Shown one piece after another: positions 31,341-40,987 of a stretch of DNA of 64,000 nucleotides. A model generated the notes under the pieces. That model searched no databases. It was not told the DNA's origin and saw nothing but the letters and a program-made list of their open reading frames with translations. A program made the position numbers and the translations under genes. The stretch is from Acetivibrio mesophilus. GTDB taxonomy: Bacteria > Bacillota > Clostridia > Acetivibrionales > Acetivibrionaceae. The DNA is taken from contig NZ_RLII01000003.1 of assembly GCF_004102745.1 (NCBI RefSeq), positions 205,564-269,563 on the forward strand. Reading direction: 5' to 3'. Position 1 is the first letter of the stretch; each line of letters starts with the position of its first letter.

Positions 31341-31465
31341 TAATAACTCCTCCTAGTAAATAAAAGATTCTCACAAATATTATTTCCATAAAAATGTTTT
31401 ATTTGCTAAATCGCCGAATAAAATATATATATATTTTTTATTTGAACTTTCAGGGGGTTTTAGAA

Positions 31466-32170
31466 TTGTATATAATCTATATTCGCAACTATAAAAGAAG
31501 GCTTGTGTATCTTTCAATTATTATTGGGCTCTGGATTTCATTATTCTTTCTTACAGGATTATTTTTCAACAACAATCTTACCATGAACGTTACAATTGAA
31601 AACTATTTATCCTTTTCATGCCCTGCCAAATACGATATTGACAATGTGTATGTGAATGAAATAATTAAAGACAGTTCCGTCGAAACCGGCAAAAACTTCA
31701 AAAAACCCCGGGCCGAAAATTTCTCTACTTATGAGTCAATAGAAGGCGGATTCAGCTTTAAGTATCCCTCTGCCTTCTTGCTGGATGAACAGGAATTTGA
31801 AGGCACTGAGATTCTCTATCACGTTGGGTTTAAAGATAAGACCGGCATCAACCATGGATTCGTGCAGGTGTGGAATCTTCCTTATGACTTAAATGACTTT
31901 CTTTCAAAATCAAAGTCAACTTCAAATCAGCAATATAAGCGGTTTGAAGAGAAGGAAGTTACAGTGAATTCTGTTCCTGGTATATTCTGGGACTACACAA
32001 TCATAACACAGGATAATAAGAGTTTTAAAGGCAATGAGGTTTTTTTGAAGAAGGATGACAAAATGTATAGAATAAGCTATTTTGTTCCCGAAGAGCTCTG
32101 GAGCAAAAACGAATCAAAACTATTTGAGAGTATTGTCTTCTCATTTAAGACCGATAGTATGCAAAATTAG
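31466..32170 (+). CDS. Membrane-anchored protein with PsbP/Mog1-like domain
   Basis: 234 residues from a TTG at 31466, eight bases after AGGGGG; an ATG 24 codons earlier has no ribosome site. Short basic N-terminus (MYIIYIRNYKRRL), one TM helix about 14-34 (VYLSIIIGLWISLFFLTGLF), then an extracytoplasmic domain. The last 150 residues (GGFSFKYPSAFLLDEQEFEG, SVPGIFWDYTII, MYRISYFVPEELWSKNES, FESIVFSFK) look like the PsbP/Mog1-type alpha-beta-alpha fold common in small Firmicutes lipoproteins. Function unknown; fold call is by pattern. Confidence 0.7.
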   Translation: MYIIYIRNYKRRLVYLSIIIGLWISLFFLTGLFFNNNLTMNVTIENYLSFSCPAKYDIDNVYVNEIIKDSSVETGKNFKKPRAENFSTYESIEGGFSFKYPSAFLLDEQEFEGTEILYHVGFKDKTGINHGFVQVWNLPYDLNDFLSKSKSTSNQQYKRFEEKEVTVNSVPGIFWDYTIITQDNKSFKGNEVFLKKDDKMYRISYFVPEELWSKNESKLFESIVFSFKTDSMQN

Positions 32171-32191
32171 AAATAGCTCCACCTAAAAGCA

Positions 32192-33871
32192 CTAGCATGG
32201 AATCCTTACGCAGTTTCTACCGGATTCCTTTGCTTCATATAGCGCATTATCCGCCATTTTTAAAAGCTCAGACTCACTATTTGAGAATTCGGGATAGGAT
32301 GAAACTCCAAAGCTTACAGTAACCGAAGCGACTACCAGTTCATCCTTTATCGACGTCTTTGCAATAATATTCCTGAGTCTTTCTACCTTATCATATGCCT
32401 CTTTAATTCCCGTTCTTGGCAGTAATATGACAAACTCTTCGCCACCGTACCTTGCAATCATATCTCCGCTTCGCAAGGACTTTTTCATAAGATTGGCGAT
32501 ATGCTGTAAAACCTTGTCGCCAAACAAATGTCCAAAGGTGTCGTTAAAACGCTTAAAGTGGTCAATATCCATAATAGCCAGAGATAGATCATATTTCTCC
32601 CTCTTGGCGTTTGCAAATTCTTCTTTGAGCCTTTCCTGAAAATAGAGCCTGTTGTATATTCCTGTAAGGCTGTCTATGGTAGCCATCTCGTGCATCCTCT
32701 GATACAGTTCCACGTTTTCCATGGCAATTCCAACTTGCTGGCCTATTATATTTAAAAGCCTTAGATTGTTGTCATCAAAAGCACTGAAATACTTATGTTC
32801 GATAAGTACCAAACCGAATTTCTTAGCTTTTGTAATGAGGGGTACACATAGCAGAGAATTAATACCTCTCCCCTCGACAAAAGGATACTCCTCCATATCC
32901 ACGAAATTCTCAAATATAGGTTCTCCATTTTGCAACGTGCTAAGGAGCTTTTGGCAGTTTATATTGTCATTTAATATAATAAGCTCTTTGCGATTGGTAA
33001 TATTTGTAGTATGTACTTTGAGCCTTCCCTTCTTTTCATCATAAAGAATTATTGTGGAACTGCTTACTCCCATAACTCCAATTATTATGTCATTAACACT
33101 CTTTAAAAGCTCCTTAATATCGAGTATTGAGCTTATCGCCTGGGTTATCTGCTGCAATGTGAAAAGCTCTGCCAGACTGGTCATAAATTTTTTATTTGCC
33201 TCTTCCAGCTTCGAATTGCACTCTCTTAATTTATCGTTTTGAGACTTAATCTCTTCTTGGGCTGCTGCTACCTGATCATATTTGTTTGCAATCTCCATAA
33301 ACAGCTTCTTGTTCTGCTGCTCATTCTCATAATTGTCTTTGTACAGCATAGAACAAAAAACTGTAAAGAGAAAAAAGACAAGGTAAATTGAAAATATATG
33401 AATAATATCTTCCGTTGATTTGTAAAAATTAATAAAGCTATCTTTCTCTATATAGAGATGGAATAAAAGCTCCAAAATAACATTCGAAAAAAATGCATAT
33501 CCCATTAGTGCAAGGGAAAACTTTCTCCCCATATAAAAGCTGGTAATCAGTATGAGGAACATGAGTACAATATACACCCATTCCCCCATTCCCATAAGAG
33601 CTATGGCTGACAATATTAAGAGTATTTCCGTCAGTCTTAGGGGTATATACACTTTTTTGCTAAAAAATAAATTTCTTCTCACTAGCGCATACTTGATAAG
33701 GTTCAATAAAGTTATAAGCGTAAAGAAGCAAAGCTTAACAACAGTACTGGAGTACGTATTTTTTCCCGTTTGCATTCCAATATCCTGGACTATAATATGA
33801 GCAGCAATAACTGTAATAAAAATCCACGTAAAGCGAATAAACACCAGCTCATATTTTTCGACTTTGTTCAC
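32192..33871 (-). CDS. Membrane diguanylate cyclase (TM-GAF-GGDEF)
   Basis: 559 residues; makes cyclic di-GMP from two GTP. N-terminal membrane region with about five or six TM helices (to about 175), a coiled coil 180-230 (NEQQNKKLFMEIANKYDQVA), a GAF domain about 240-390 (LLKSVNDIIIGVMGVSSSTI, INSLLCVPLITKAKKFGLVL), and GGDEF domain about 400-559 with the active signature RYGGEEFVILLPRTG. Five residues before it, RSGD fits the RxxD product-inhibition site. Start GTG with AAAAGGAAG. Signal sensed by GAF unknown. Two HD-GYP proteins lie at 36304 and 44993, so this region carries both synthesis and breakdown of the messenger. Confidence 0.92.
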   Translation of the reverse strand: MNKVEKYELVFIRFTWIFITVIAAHIIVQDIGMQTGKNTYSSTVVKLCFFTLITLLNLIKYALVRRNLFFSKKVYIPLRLTEILLILSAIALMGMGEWVYIVLMFLILITSFYMGRKFSLALMGYAFFSNVILELLFHLYIEKDSFINFYKSTEDIIHIFSIYLVFFLFTVFCSMLYKDNYENEQQNKKLFMEIANKYDQVAAAQEEIKSQNDKLRECNSKLEEANKKFMTSLAELFTLQQITQAISSILDIKELLKSVNDIIIGVMGVSSSTIILYDEKKGRLKVHTTNITNRKELIILNDNINCQKLLSTLQNGEPIFENFVDMEEYPFVEGRGINSLLCVPLITKAKKFGLVLIEHKYFSAFDDNNLRLLNIIGQQVGIAMENVELYQRMHEMATIDSLTGIYNRLYFQERLKEEFANAKREKYDLSLAIMDIDHFKRFNDTFGHLFGDKVLQHIANLMKKSLRSGDMIARYGGEEFVILLPRTGIKEAYDKVERLRNIIAKTSIKDELVVASVTVSFGVSSYPEFSNSESELLKMADNALYEAKESGRNCVRIPC

Positions 33872-33896
33872 AAGCCCACTTCCTTTTCACATTACG

Positions 33897-34535
33897 TCAT
33901 TTTGAATTCTCTTTTCCATAATCGCAAAAGTCAATAATTTCGCATTTGTCACATTCAGGCTTCCTTGCCTTACAAACTGCTCTTCCATGGTAGACCATCT
34001 GATGGCAAAACACAGACCAGCTTTCTTCAGGTACAACTTCCATCAATTCGAATTCTATTTTTTTCGGATCGCTGCTGCTGCTTAGACCTATTCTGTTGCT
34101 TAATCTTTTTGCATGGGTATCAACCACAATACCAGGTATACCAAAGATATCACCCAAAACCAAATTCGCAGTCTTCCTTCCAACTCCAGGTAAAGTTAGC
34201 AAATCTTCCATATTTCCCGGAACCTGACCACCATATTTCTCAATGATGATTCTGCAGGTTTCCTTAATATTCTTGGCTTTATTGTGGTAAAACCCTGTTG
34301 GTTTTATATCCTGCTCCAGCTCTTTTAAATCAGCATTGGCAAAATCATGAGCATTTTTATACTTCTTAAAAAGCGTTTTTGCCACTATGTTAACCCTTGC
34401 ATCGGTACATTGAGCGGCAAGCTGTGTGGATATGAGCAATTGAAGAGGATCCTCGTAATCCAAAGTACATTGAGCATCCTTATATAATTGATTAAAGACC
34501 TTTATTATTTCTTTTACTCTTTTTCTTCTGTCCAT
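33897..34535 (-). CDS. nth: Endonuclease III
   Basis: 212-residue DNA glycosylase/AP lyase of base excision repair that removes oxidised pyrimidines. HhH motif LPGVGRKTANLVLG carries the catalytic Lys, and VVDTHAKRLSNRIGL the catalytic Asp; the C-terminal C-x6-C-x2-C-x5-C (CKARKPECDKCEIIDFC) holds the 4Fe-4S cluster. I start at the ATG 34535, eight bases after GGAGG, rather than at an overlapping GTG. Confidence 0.95.
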   Translation of the reverse strand: MDRRKRVKEIIKVFNQLYKDAQCTLDYEDPLQLLISTQLAAQCTDARVNIVAKTLFKKYKNAHDFANADLKELEQDIKPTGFYHNKAKNIKETCRIIIEKYGGQVPGNMEDLLTLPGVGRKTANLVLGDIFGIPGIVVDTHAKRLSNRIGLSSSSDPKKIEFELMEVVPEESWSVFCHQMVYHGRAVCKARKPECDKCEIIDFCDYGKENSK

Positions 34536-34629
34536 AATACTGTCCTCCACTATATTATAACAAATAAATACATGTATTGCATAGCAAAAGATTAAAAATA
34601 AATTTATTTTTTTAATATTAGTTTACAGA

Positions 34630-34658
34630 AAAAAAGTCCAGATAAACCGGACTTTTTT
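34630..34658. terminator. Terminator between glgA and nth
   Basis: AAAAAAGTCC (34630-34639) pairs with GGACTTTTTT (34649-34658); symmetric. It ends glgA on the minus strand. Confidence 0.75.
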
Positions 34659-34682
34659 CCTAGGATATGCGTTGAGCATATA

Positions 34683-36152
34683 TTACTTCTTCTTTTTCAC
34701 AAGCTTCAAATACAAATCAGAGTACTTGCTCGCCGAGCTGTTCCATGAATAATCCGAAATCATAGCGCGTTTTACCATATCCTCCCACTCAAGAGGCTTT
34801 TCATTGTAAAACTTTATTGCACGCTTAATAGTATCCATCATATCCTTAGATGTAAAGTCTTGGTATGAAAAACCATTTCCGTTTTTCTTATCCTTATCGA
34901 TATCAATTACCGTCTCTGCCAGACCTCCTGTCGACCTTACTATAGGTATTGTACCATACCTCAAACTAAACAGTTGTCCTAATCCGCAAGGTTCAAATCT
35001 TGACGGCATGAGGAACATGTCACTGCCCGCATAAATCCGCTGAGCCAAAGGAGCATTAAACCCGATAAATACGCCTACCTTGTCAGGATACTTTTCTTGA
35101 ATCTTCTTAAATCCTGTCTCATAGTATTCATCTCCCGCTCCTAACAGGATAAACTGAATATCTTCCTTCATCATCTCGTCAATCTCATCCATTATGAGGT
35201 TCAAGCCCTTCTGCCCGGTCAACCTGGATATCAATCCGATAACAGGCACATCCTTTTTCGGCAGCCCCATTTCCTTTTGAAGAGCATATTTGTTTTCTGC
35301 TTTTAGCTTAAATGTGTCAACAGTATAGTTTTTGTAAATTCTTGGGTCAGTCTCCGGATTGAACACATCATAGTCAATACCGTTTACTATTCCGTAAAGA
35401 TCTTTTGATCTGTTTTTTAACAAACCCTCCAGTTTCTCACCATATCTTTCTGTCTGAATTTCTTTTGCATAGGTTTCGCTAACGGTAGTAATAATATCCG
35501 AATAAACCAGTCCTGCTTTCATAAAGCTGAACATTCCATAAAACTCAACCTTTTCAGGCACAAATATTTCATCCGGCATTCCCATAATTCCCATAACATC
35601 TCTTGAGAAATTGCCCTGATATTCTAGATTGTGAATTGTAAACATGGTCTTTATGTTCTTATAAAAAGGATAAGTCTTATATTTCTCATTTAAAAACATG
35701 CACATCGGCCCAGTATGCCAGTCATTGCAGTGGATTATATCCGGTTTGAAGTCTATTTTGGGGAGCATCTCCAATGCTGCCTTGCAGAAAAAGGCAAACC
35801 TATCCGCATCATCAAAATAGCAGTATATTCCTCCCCTGTTAAAATAATGATAATTATCCAGGAAGTAAATAGGCACACTCATATCCTTCCCGTCTGATTT
35901 AAAGCCAATTTCACCTTCTCTTACAATACAGGTTGACTGCCTGCCTCCCATATCAACCGGAAAATCTGTCACATACTTCATATTAGTTTCTATCTGCTGA
36001 TACCTCGGCATTGCAACCCTCACGTCATAACCCATGGAAAGCAGTGATTTGGGCAAAGAACCTGCTACATCTGCCAATCCTCCCGTTTTAGCGAATGGAG
36101 CTACTTCAACAGAAACAAATAACACCTTCAAGTTATCATTCTCTCTCATCAT
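34683..36152 (-). CDS. glgA: Glycogen (starch) synthase, GT5
   Basis: 489-residue ADP-glucose:alpha-1,4-glucan glucosyltransferase. Signatures: KTGGLADVAGSLPKSL (nucleotide-sugar loop) at 22-37, DIIHCNDWHTG, HNLEYQGNF, SRLTGQKGLNLI and C-terminal MPSRFEPCGLGQLFSLRYGT with catalytic Glu. It forms the storage polymer glycogen. GGAGGTAT lies upstream; either of two consecutive ATGs (36152 or 36149) may be used. No glgB/C/D neighbours here. Confidence 0.96.
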   Translation of the reverse strand: MMRENDNLKVLFVSVEVAPFAKTGGLADVAGSLPKSLLSMGYDVRVAMPRYQQIETNMKYVTDFPVDMGGRQSTCIVREGEIGFKSDGKDMSVPIYFLDNYHYFNRGGIYCYFDDADRFAFFCKAALEMLPKIDFKPDIIHCNDWHTGPMCMFLNEKYKTYPFYKNIKTMFTIHNLEYQGNFSRDVMGIMGMPDEIFVPEKVEFYGMFSFMKAGLVYSDIITTVSETYAKEIQTERYGEKLEGLLKNRSKDLYGIVNGIDYDVFNPETDPRIYKNYTVDTFKLKAENKYALQKEMGLPKKDVPVIGLISRLTGQKGLNLIMDEIDEMMKEDIQFILLGAGDEYYETGFKKIQEKYPDKVGVFIGFNAPLAQRIYAGSDMFLMPSRFEPCGLGQLFSLRYGTIPIVRSTGGLAETVIDIDKDKKNGNGFSYQDFTSKDMMDTIKRAIKFYNEKPLEWEDMVKRAMISDYSWNSSASKYSDLYLKLVKKKK

Positions 36153-36303
36153 ATACCTCCATCTTGTCTTTTTTGGTTAAATAAAAATACAGCTTAAACA
36201 ACACTAGATATTATTAATAACCATTTTATATTAATAACCATTTTATTCGTGTACAAAACATTAGTTTACATCATTATGTCAAAATTAATTTTTAATGTTC
36301 ATC

Positions 36304-37698
36304 CTAAGCTTTACCCTCACCGGCCAACCTCAAAAGCAAATCCGCAATTTCAGGATCAAACTGCGTTCCACTACACCTTTTTATCTCCTTAAGGGCGGAT
36401 TCCATATCCATACCTTTTCTGTAGGGCCTGTCGCTTGTCATAGCGTCAAAAGCATCGGCCACACACATTATTCTTGCAAAAATGCAAATTTCATTTCCTT
36501 TGATTCCATTGGGGTATCCCTTTCCGTCATACCTCTCATGATGCTGCAGTATACCGTTTAACCCGTTTTTTAAGAATTCAACATCCTTAAGAATATTATA
36601 TGCTATAATCGGATGCTTCTTTATTTCATCAAATTCCTCATTCGTTAATTTCTCCGTCTTATTCAATATACTTGCTGAAATCCCTATTTTCCCAATATCG
36701 TGCAATATCGCTGCATACCTTAAATCTTTTATTTCTTCCTCGGTCAACTTCAATGCCCTTGCCAGCTCACAGGATATTTCCATAACCCTCTGGCAATGTC
36801 CCCTTGTATAAGCATCCTTTGCCTCAATTGAATTGGCAAGGCACATAACGGTCTGGAGATAACCGTACTGAATATTATCAAAAAGCTTCATCAGCTCACC
36901 ATTTTTTACATTAAGCTCCTCTTTCGTCTCATCCAACTCTTTAATATAGGTGTTGAGTTCTTCATTGCTTGCAGCAGCTTCCTCATATAGAGCTTCTATT
37001 TCTTCCTTCTGACTGTATATATTATTAAACATTTCAGCATTTCTGATACCTATGGCAACATAACATGCAAGACTTTTCAAAAAACTCAAATCAACTCTTG
37101 AAAAAGTTTCTGGATTTGAGCTGCCGATGAAAATCGCACCTATTAATTCATCGGAAACATTTAATGAAAGTGCCATAATTTCACCGTTTTTCTCATTGGA
37201 AAGCATTTCAATTTGCGGCTCTGACGAAGAATTCTTATCTATAAGGCTCAGTATGTACTGTTCATAATTAATATTTTCTGCATTTTTCAAAGTTTGATTC
37301 CCATACTCATAATTCAATACAGGTTGGAGAGACTTTTTGTCAACAAAGCAAACATGATACCATTTACATCCAGTGATTCTTATCAGCTCATTATATGTAT
37401 GTTCCATTATTATTTTTACATCAAAAGTAGACGTAATAATTTTTGATACTTCATGAAGAGAGTCCAACTCTGCTTCCATTTTCTCAATTTTTTCACTGCG
37501 TATTAGCAATTCTCGTTCATTTTTTTTATTGAATATAGTCTTTGAGAGGTAATCAATAAATATCAGCATCAAAATAAAGCCCATTATAATAATAAACCTG
37601 AAGTCTGAAGTGTGAACAAATTCAATTGCTGCGAACACAAGTATAGAGCATATGAGAAAATACTTAATTATCAATATAGCCACAGATTTATTTCGCAT
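36304..37698 (-). CDS. Membrane GAF/HD-GYP phosphodiesterase
   Basis: 464 residues from the ATG 37698, six to seven bases after GGAGG. One or two N-terminal TM helices (about 5-45), a GAF-like domain about 75-215 (ELIRITGCKWYHVCFVDKKS, ELIGAIFIGSSNP), a coiled coil 225-275, and an HD-GYP domain about 280-460: GHCQRVMEIS, ILHDIGKIGI, HPIIAYNIL, HHERYDGKGYPNGIKGN and ADAFDAMTSDRPYRKG, all ligands of the metal centre present. Predicted to hydrolyse cyclic di-GMP. The GAF ligand is unknown. Confidence 0.92.
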   Translation of the reverse strand: MRNKSVAILIIKYFLICSILVFAAIEFVHTSDFRFIIIMGFILMLIFIDYLSKTIFNKKNERELLIRSEKIEKMEAELDSLHEVSKIITSTFDVKIIMEHTYNELIRITGCKWYHVCFVDKKSLQPVLNYEYGNQTLKNAENINYEQYILSLIDKNSSSEPQIEMLSNEKNGEIMALSLNVSDELIGAIFIGSSNPETFSRVDLSFLKSLACYVAIGIRNAEMFNNIYSQKEEIEALYEEAAASNEELNTYIKELDETKEELNVKNGELMKLFDNIQYGYLQTVMCLANSIEAKDAYTRGHCQRVMEISCELARALKLTEEEIKDLRYAAILHDIGKIGISASILNKTEKLTNEEFDEIKKHPIIAYNILKDVEFLKNGLNGILQHHERYDGKGYPNGIKGNEICIFARIMCVADAFDAMTSDRPYRKGMDMESALKEIKRCSGTQFDPEIADLLLRLAGEGKA

Positions 37699-37887
37699 AA
37701 AAAACCTCCACTCCGGGCAATATTCAGAAGGACAAGATGATTTGACAGTTGCGAGGGACATTTCTGGCCTCGCTATATTATCATTCTACATATCGTCACA
37801 AAAATCCTGCCACTTAATAAAATTTGGCATGAGTTCACATAAAAAGGGGTGACCCTAAAGGCCTCCCCTCATATGCAGCATTTTATT

Positions 37888-39342
37888 CTATTTTTGCTCA
37901 TCCAGTGTTACTTCTACAGTGATATCTCTTCCATCCCTGTGTATTTTCAACTTAACTTTTTCTCCGGGTTTGTACTTATTCTTTTGCTCTTCCAATTCAT
38001 CATAATTCTTTACCCTTACACCGTTAAACTCTGTAATTATGTCGTCTTTTTGAATACCGGCTTTATAAGCTGCGCTGAATATTTCAACGTTGTATACAAG
38101 CACTCCTTCAGGAAGTCCGTAGCGGTCGGCTATTTCCTTATTAAACCCGCTGTTTATCTGTATACCAATGGATGGTCTTCCTTTTACATACTTGTACTCA
38201 ATAAGGCTATCGGTGATTTCCTTTGCTTTGTTTATAGGTATTGCAAACCCAAGACCTTCATAACCACCACCACCGATTTTTGCAGTATTAACACCAATTA
38301 ACTTTCCTTCGGCATTAACAAGAGCTCCTCCGCTATTTCCGGGATTTATGGAGGCATCCGTCTGTATCAACTTCAATTCCTTGCCGTCGGTTACAGGTAC
38401 TGTTCTGTTAAGACCGCTTATTACACCCACAGTAACCGAACCCATATACTCAAGCCCTCCGGGGTTTCCTATGGCAACTGCAAGCTCACCAACTTTGATA
38501 TCATCCGAATTTCCAAATTCAACCGCCGGTAAGTTGTTTGCTTCGATTTTAAGTACTGCCAAATCTGTCCTTGAGTCTCTTCCTACAACAGTAGCAGGAT
38601 AGGGTGTATCCGGATCACTTGGTAAAATAACCTCAATCTTTGCATTCTGTATGAGATTATTGGTTGAACCGCTCAGAGCCGACTCAATAACGTGGTTGTT
38701 TGTCATTATATACCCGTCACTTCTTATTATGATGCCTGAACCCTGGGATTCTGTATCTTGTGGTGCAAAAAACCAGAAATCACTAACCGTTGCTGTTGAT
38801 TTTACGCTTATTCCAACAACGGAAGGACCAACCTTTTCAGCTATTGCAACAACTACAGAAGAGTCGGAATTCTCAATAACAACCTTCCTGTAATAATCCG
38901 AGCCTACTCCATTTGCAGAGCCACTTACGCCATTCTGCTCGTTAGTGTTGTTTCTGAAAATAGATTGAACCGAAGGACTGAGTGCAGGAACTCCAAATAT
39001 GAAGAACCCTCCAACTATCGATCCGCTTAATATAGAACTCATAACAGCAACAAGTATCATTTGCATCAAAATGCTCTTCTTCTTCTTTGGTTTTGTATAA
39101 CTTTCGGAATAATACGAAGCCGCCTTCAAATCTGCAGAACCATTATCATAAACCTTTTCATTATCGATTACATTTTCATTTACATCTACAGCTACATTTT
39201 CAATCATATTTTCATTAACATCTTCGGCTATAGTTTCAATCACATTTTCGTTAATATTCATACCATTTACATTATTTGACTGTCCGAAACTGTTTATTTC
39301 ATTTTCTTCATTGTTAAAACCGTTATAATTAAATTCGTCCAT
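37888..39342 (-). CDS. htrA: HtrA/DegP-type membrane serine protease with PDZ domain
   Basis: 484 residues from the ATG 39342 (AAAGGAGAG upstream). Layout: Asn/Glu-rich cytoplasmic N-terminus with repeated VNEN-type units (about 20-60); a basic stop (TKPKKKKS); TM helix about 91-113; trypsin-like domain about 165-385 with catalytic His in YIMTNNHVIES, Asp in DSRTDLAVLKIE and Ser in INPGNSGGALV; PDZ domain about 395-484 (GVLVYNVEIFSAAYKAGIQK). Degrades or refolds damaged exported proteins at the membrane outer face. It lies downstream of a two-component system on the same strand, recalling the CssRS control of htrA in Bacillus. A 3 x 15-bp tandem repeat sits upstream. Confidence 0.94.
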   Translation of the reverse strand: MDEFNYNGFNNEENEINSFGQSNNVNGMNINENVIETIAEDVNENMIENVAVDVNENVIDNEKVYDNGSADLKAASYYSESYTKPKKKKSILMQMILVAVMSSILSGSIVGGFFIFGVPALSPSVQSIFRNNTNEQNGVSGSANGVGSDYYRKVVIENSDSSVVVAIAEKVGPSVVGISVKSTATVSDFWFFAPQDTESQGSGIIIRSDGYIMTNNHVIESALSGSTNNLIQNAKIEVILPSDPDTPYPATVVGRDSRTDLAVLKIEANNLPAVEFGNSDDIKVGELAVAIGNPGGLEYMGSVTVGVISGLNRTVPVTDGKELKLIQTDASINPGNSGGALVNAEGKLIGVNTAKIGGGGYEGLGFAIPINKAKEITDSLIEYKYVKGRPSIGIQINSGFNKEIADRYGLPEGVLVYNVEIFSAAYKAGIQKDDIITEFNGVRVKNYDELEEQKNKYKPGEKVKLKIHRDGRDITVEVTLDEQK

Positions 39343-39373
39343 ACCTAACTCTCCTTTCATTTCGACTTATCTT

Positions 39374-39418
39374 CTCGTGTTATTTTTTCTTGTGTTATTT
39401 TTTCTTGTGTTATTTTTA
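39374..39418 (-). repeat. Three tandem 15-bp repeats upstream of htrA
   Basis: On the plus strand the units CTCGTGTTATTTTTT, CTTGTGTTATTTTTT and CTTGTGTTATTTTTA follow each other without gaps (minus strand AAAAATAACACAAG type). They end about 30 bases before the htrA start codon, in the promoter or 5' leader. Confidence 0.85.
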
Positions 39419-39469
39419 TTATAGAAAATGAATTTTAAAAACTTGTGAATAAATTGTTAAGATTGCTCG

Positions 39470-40987
39470 TTATATATTTTCACTGCTACTGCCCTTATCC
39501 AAGGTAAAATAAAATTTTGTTCCCATTCCGACATCACTTTCGACCCAGATTTCCTGACTGTGATCGTTTATTATGTTTCTGACTATAGCAAGGCCAAGTC
39601 CTGTGCCTCCCTTTTCCTTGCTTCTAGATTTGTCTGACTTATAAAACCTTTCCCATATAAGGTCAATTTCATTCTTGTCGATCCCTATACCATTGTCTTC
39701 TACAGAAACAAGTATCTTGCCTCTATACCTTGATGTAGATACTCTGATTTTTCCGTTCTGGCGGACAAACTTGACAGCATTGTGCATGAGATTTATCAAT
39801 ACTCTTTCAATGGAATCTATATCCGCTTTCACATACATATCCTCTTCTTCAAAACTTGCCTCAACATCAATATCCTTTTGTGTTATAAAGTTTTCAAGCT
39901 TTATGATACACCTTCTAATGAGTTCATTAATGTTGAAGTCAACCGGTTTTATACTGACTTCACCGGACTCCATTCTGGCAAGGTCAAGAAGGTCTGTAGT
40001 CAACCTGTTTAACCTTCTTATTTCGTCCCGGACGATAAACAGGTATTCCTTTTCCTTTTCCGGGGGAATGGTACCGTCTAATATTCCCTCTATAAACCCG
40101 TGTATTGAAGTCATTGGAGTCCGCAATTCATGGGACACATTGGCGATAAAGCCTCTTCGCATATTCTCCAGATTCTGAAGCTCCCCCGCCATGTTGTTAA
40201 AGCTTTTCGCAAGCTCACCTATCTCATCCTCCGATGAAATATCAAGCCTCTCGTCAAAATTACCGCTTGCTATCTTCTTTGCAGCACTATTAATCTTTTT
40301 CAAGGGCCTTGATAGCCTTAGTGAAAAAATGTAAACCAGTACTATTGATATTATTATAGAAATAGCCACCGCAAACATAAAGAACTTAAAAACACTGCTT
40401 CTTGCCCTTTGAACCTCAGGAACAGGAGTATGAAGGTAAACAGCCCCCAAGACCTTCCCATCATACACAAAGGGCTTTTCAATCGTCAGCCACGATACAT
40501 TGGTATCCTTAAACAGGCCGTAAAAATCGCCCATCTCTTTTACCAGAGGCACATTTCCGCTCAAAACATCTTTATACTGTGCCGGATTTTGCAGCCTTAC
40601 CCTGCCGTTGTTATCGGTAAGCTTTTGGATTATCTCCTTGACCACCGCCTGATTACCCTTGATAACACCAATTTCCCCTTCGGTAGATACGATCCATATG
40701 ATGGAACCGGTACTCTGACTGTCTCTCTCGAGGGCATTATCCAGCATACTCCGGTATATTTCATCCCAGAATGCAAACATAGGATCATTATAGTTATTGT
40801 AATAAGCTGTCAAATAATCGTTCAGCATACTATTTATGCTGTCTCCGGTATCACTAAGCAAATCTTCCTTTTCTTCCGATGCAAAATTCCCAAGAAAAAT
40901 ATAGAGCATAGCGCCGGTTATGGATGTGCTCACAATCAAAATGGCAATAAATATAACAACGATTTTGCTAAATAGTGTTTTTAGCAT
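39470..40987 (-). CDS. Membrane sensor histidine kinase with HAMP domain
   Basis: 505 residues. TM1 about 8-30, extracellular sensor about 31-185 (aromatic-rich YLTAYYNNYNDPMFAFWDEI), TM2 about 190-213, HAMP about 214-268, HisKA with phospho-His near 288 (NVSHELRTPMTSIHGFIEG), HATPase with N-box LINLMHNAVKFV and G-boxes VEDNGIGID and KGGTGLGLAIVRNI. Start codon overlaps the stop of the response regulator gene by one base (TAATG), so translation is coupled. Same-strand htrA follows after about 130 bases; a role in sensing envelope or secretion stress is inferred from that position. Confidence 0.93.
   Translation of the reverse strand: MLKTLFSKIVVIFIAILIVSTSITGAMLYIFLGNFASEEKEDLLSDTGDSINSMLNDYLTAYYNNYNDPMFAFWDEIYRSMLDNALERDSQSTGSIIWIVSTEGEIGVIKGNQAVVKEIIQKLTDNNGRVRLQNPAQYKDVLSGNVPLVKEMGDFYGLFKDTNVSWLTIEKPFVYDGKVLGAVYLHTPVPEVQRARSSVFKFFMFAVAISIIISIVLVYIFSLRLSRPLKKINSAAKKIASGNFDERLDISSEDEIGELAKSFNNMAGELQNLENMRRGFIANVSHELRTPMTSIHGFIEGILDGTIPPEKEKEYLFIVRDEIRRLNRLTTDLLDLARMESGEVSIKPVDFNINELIRRCIIKLENFITQKDIDVEASFEEEDMYVKADIDSIERVLINLMHNAVKFVRQNGKIRVSTSRYRGKILVSVEDNGIGIDKNEIDLIWERFYKSDKSRSKEKGGTGLGLAIVRNIINDHSQEIWVESDVGMGTKFYFTLDKGSSSENI

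Noticed and set aside
36153..37698. Cyclic-di-GMP riboswitch near the HD-GYP or GGDEF genes
   Set aside because: I looked for the GEMM core in the gaps beside these genes and saw none.
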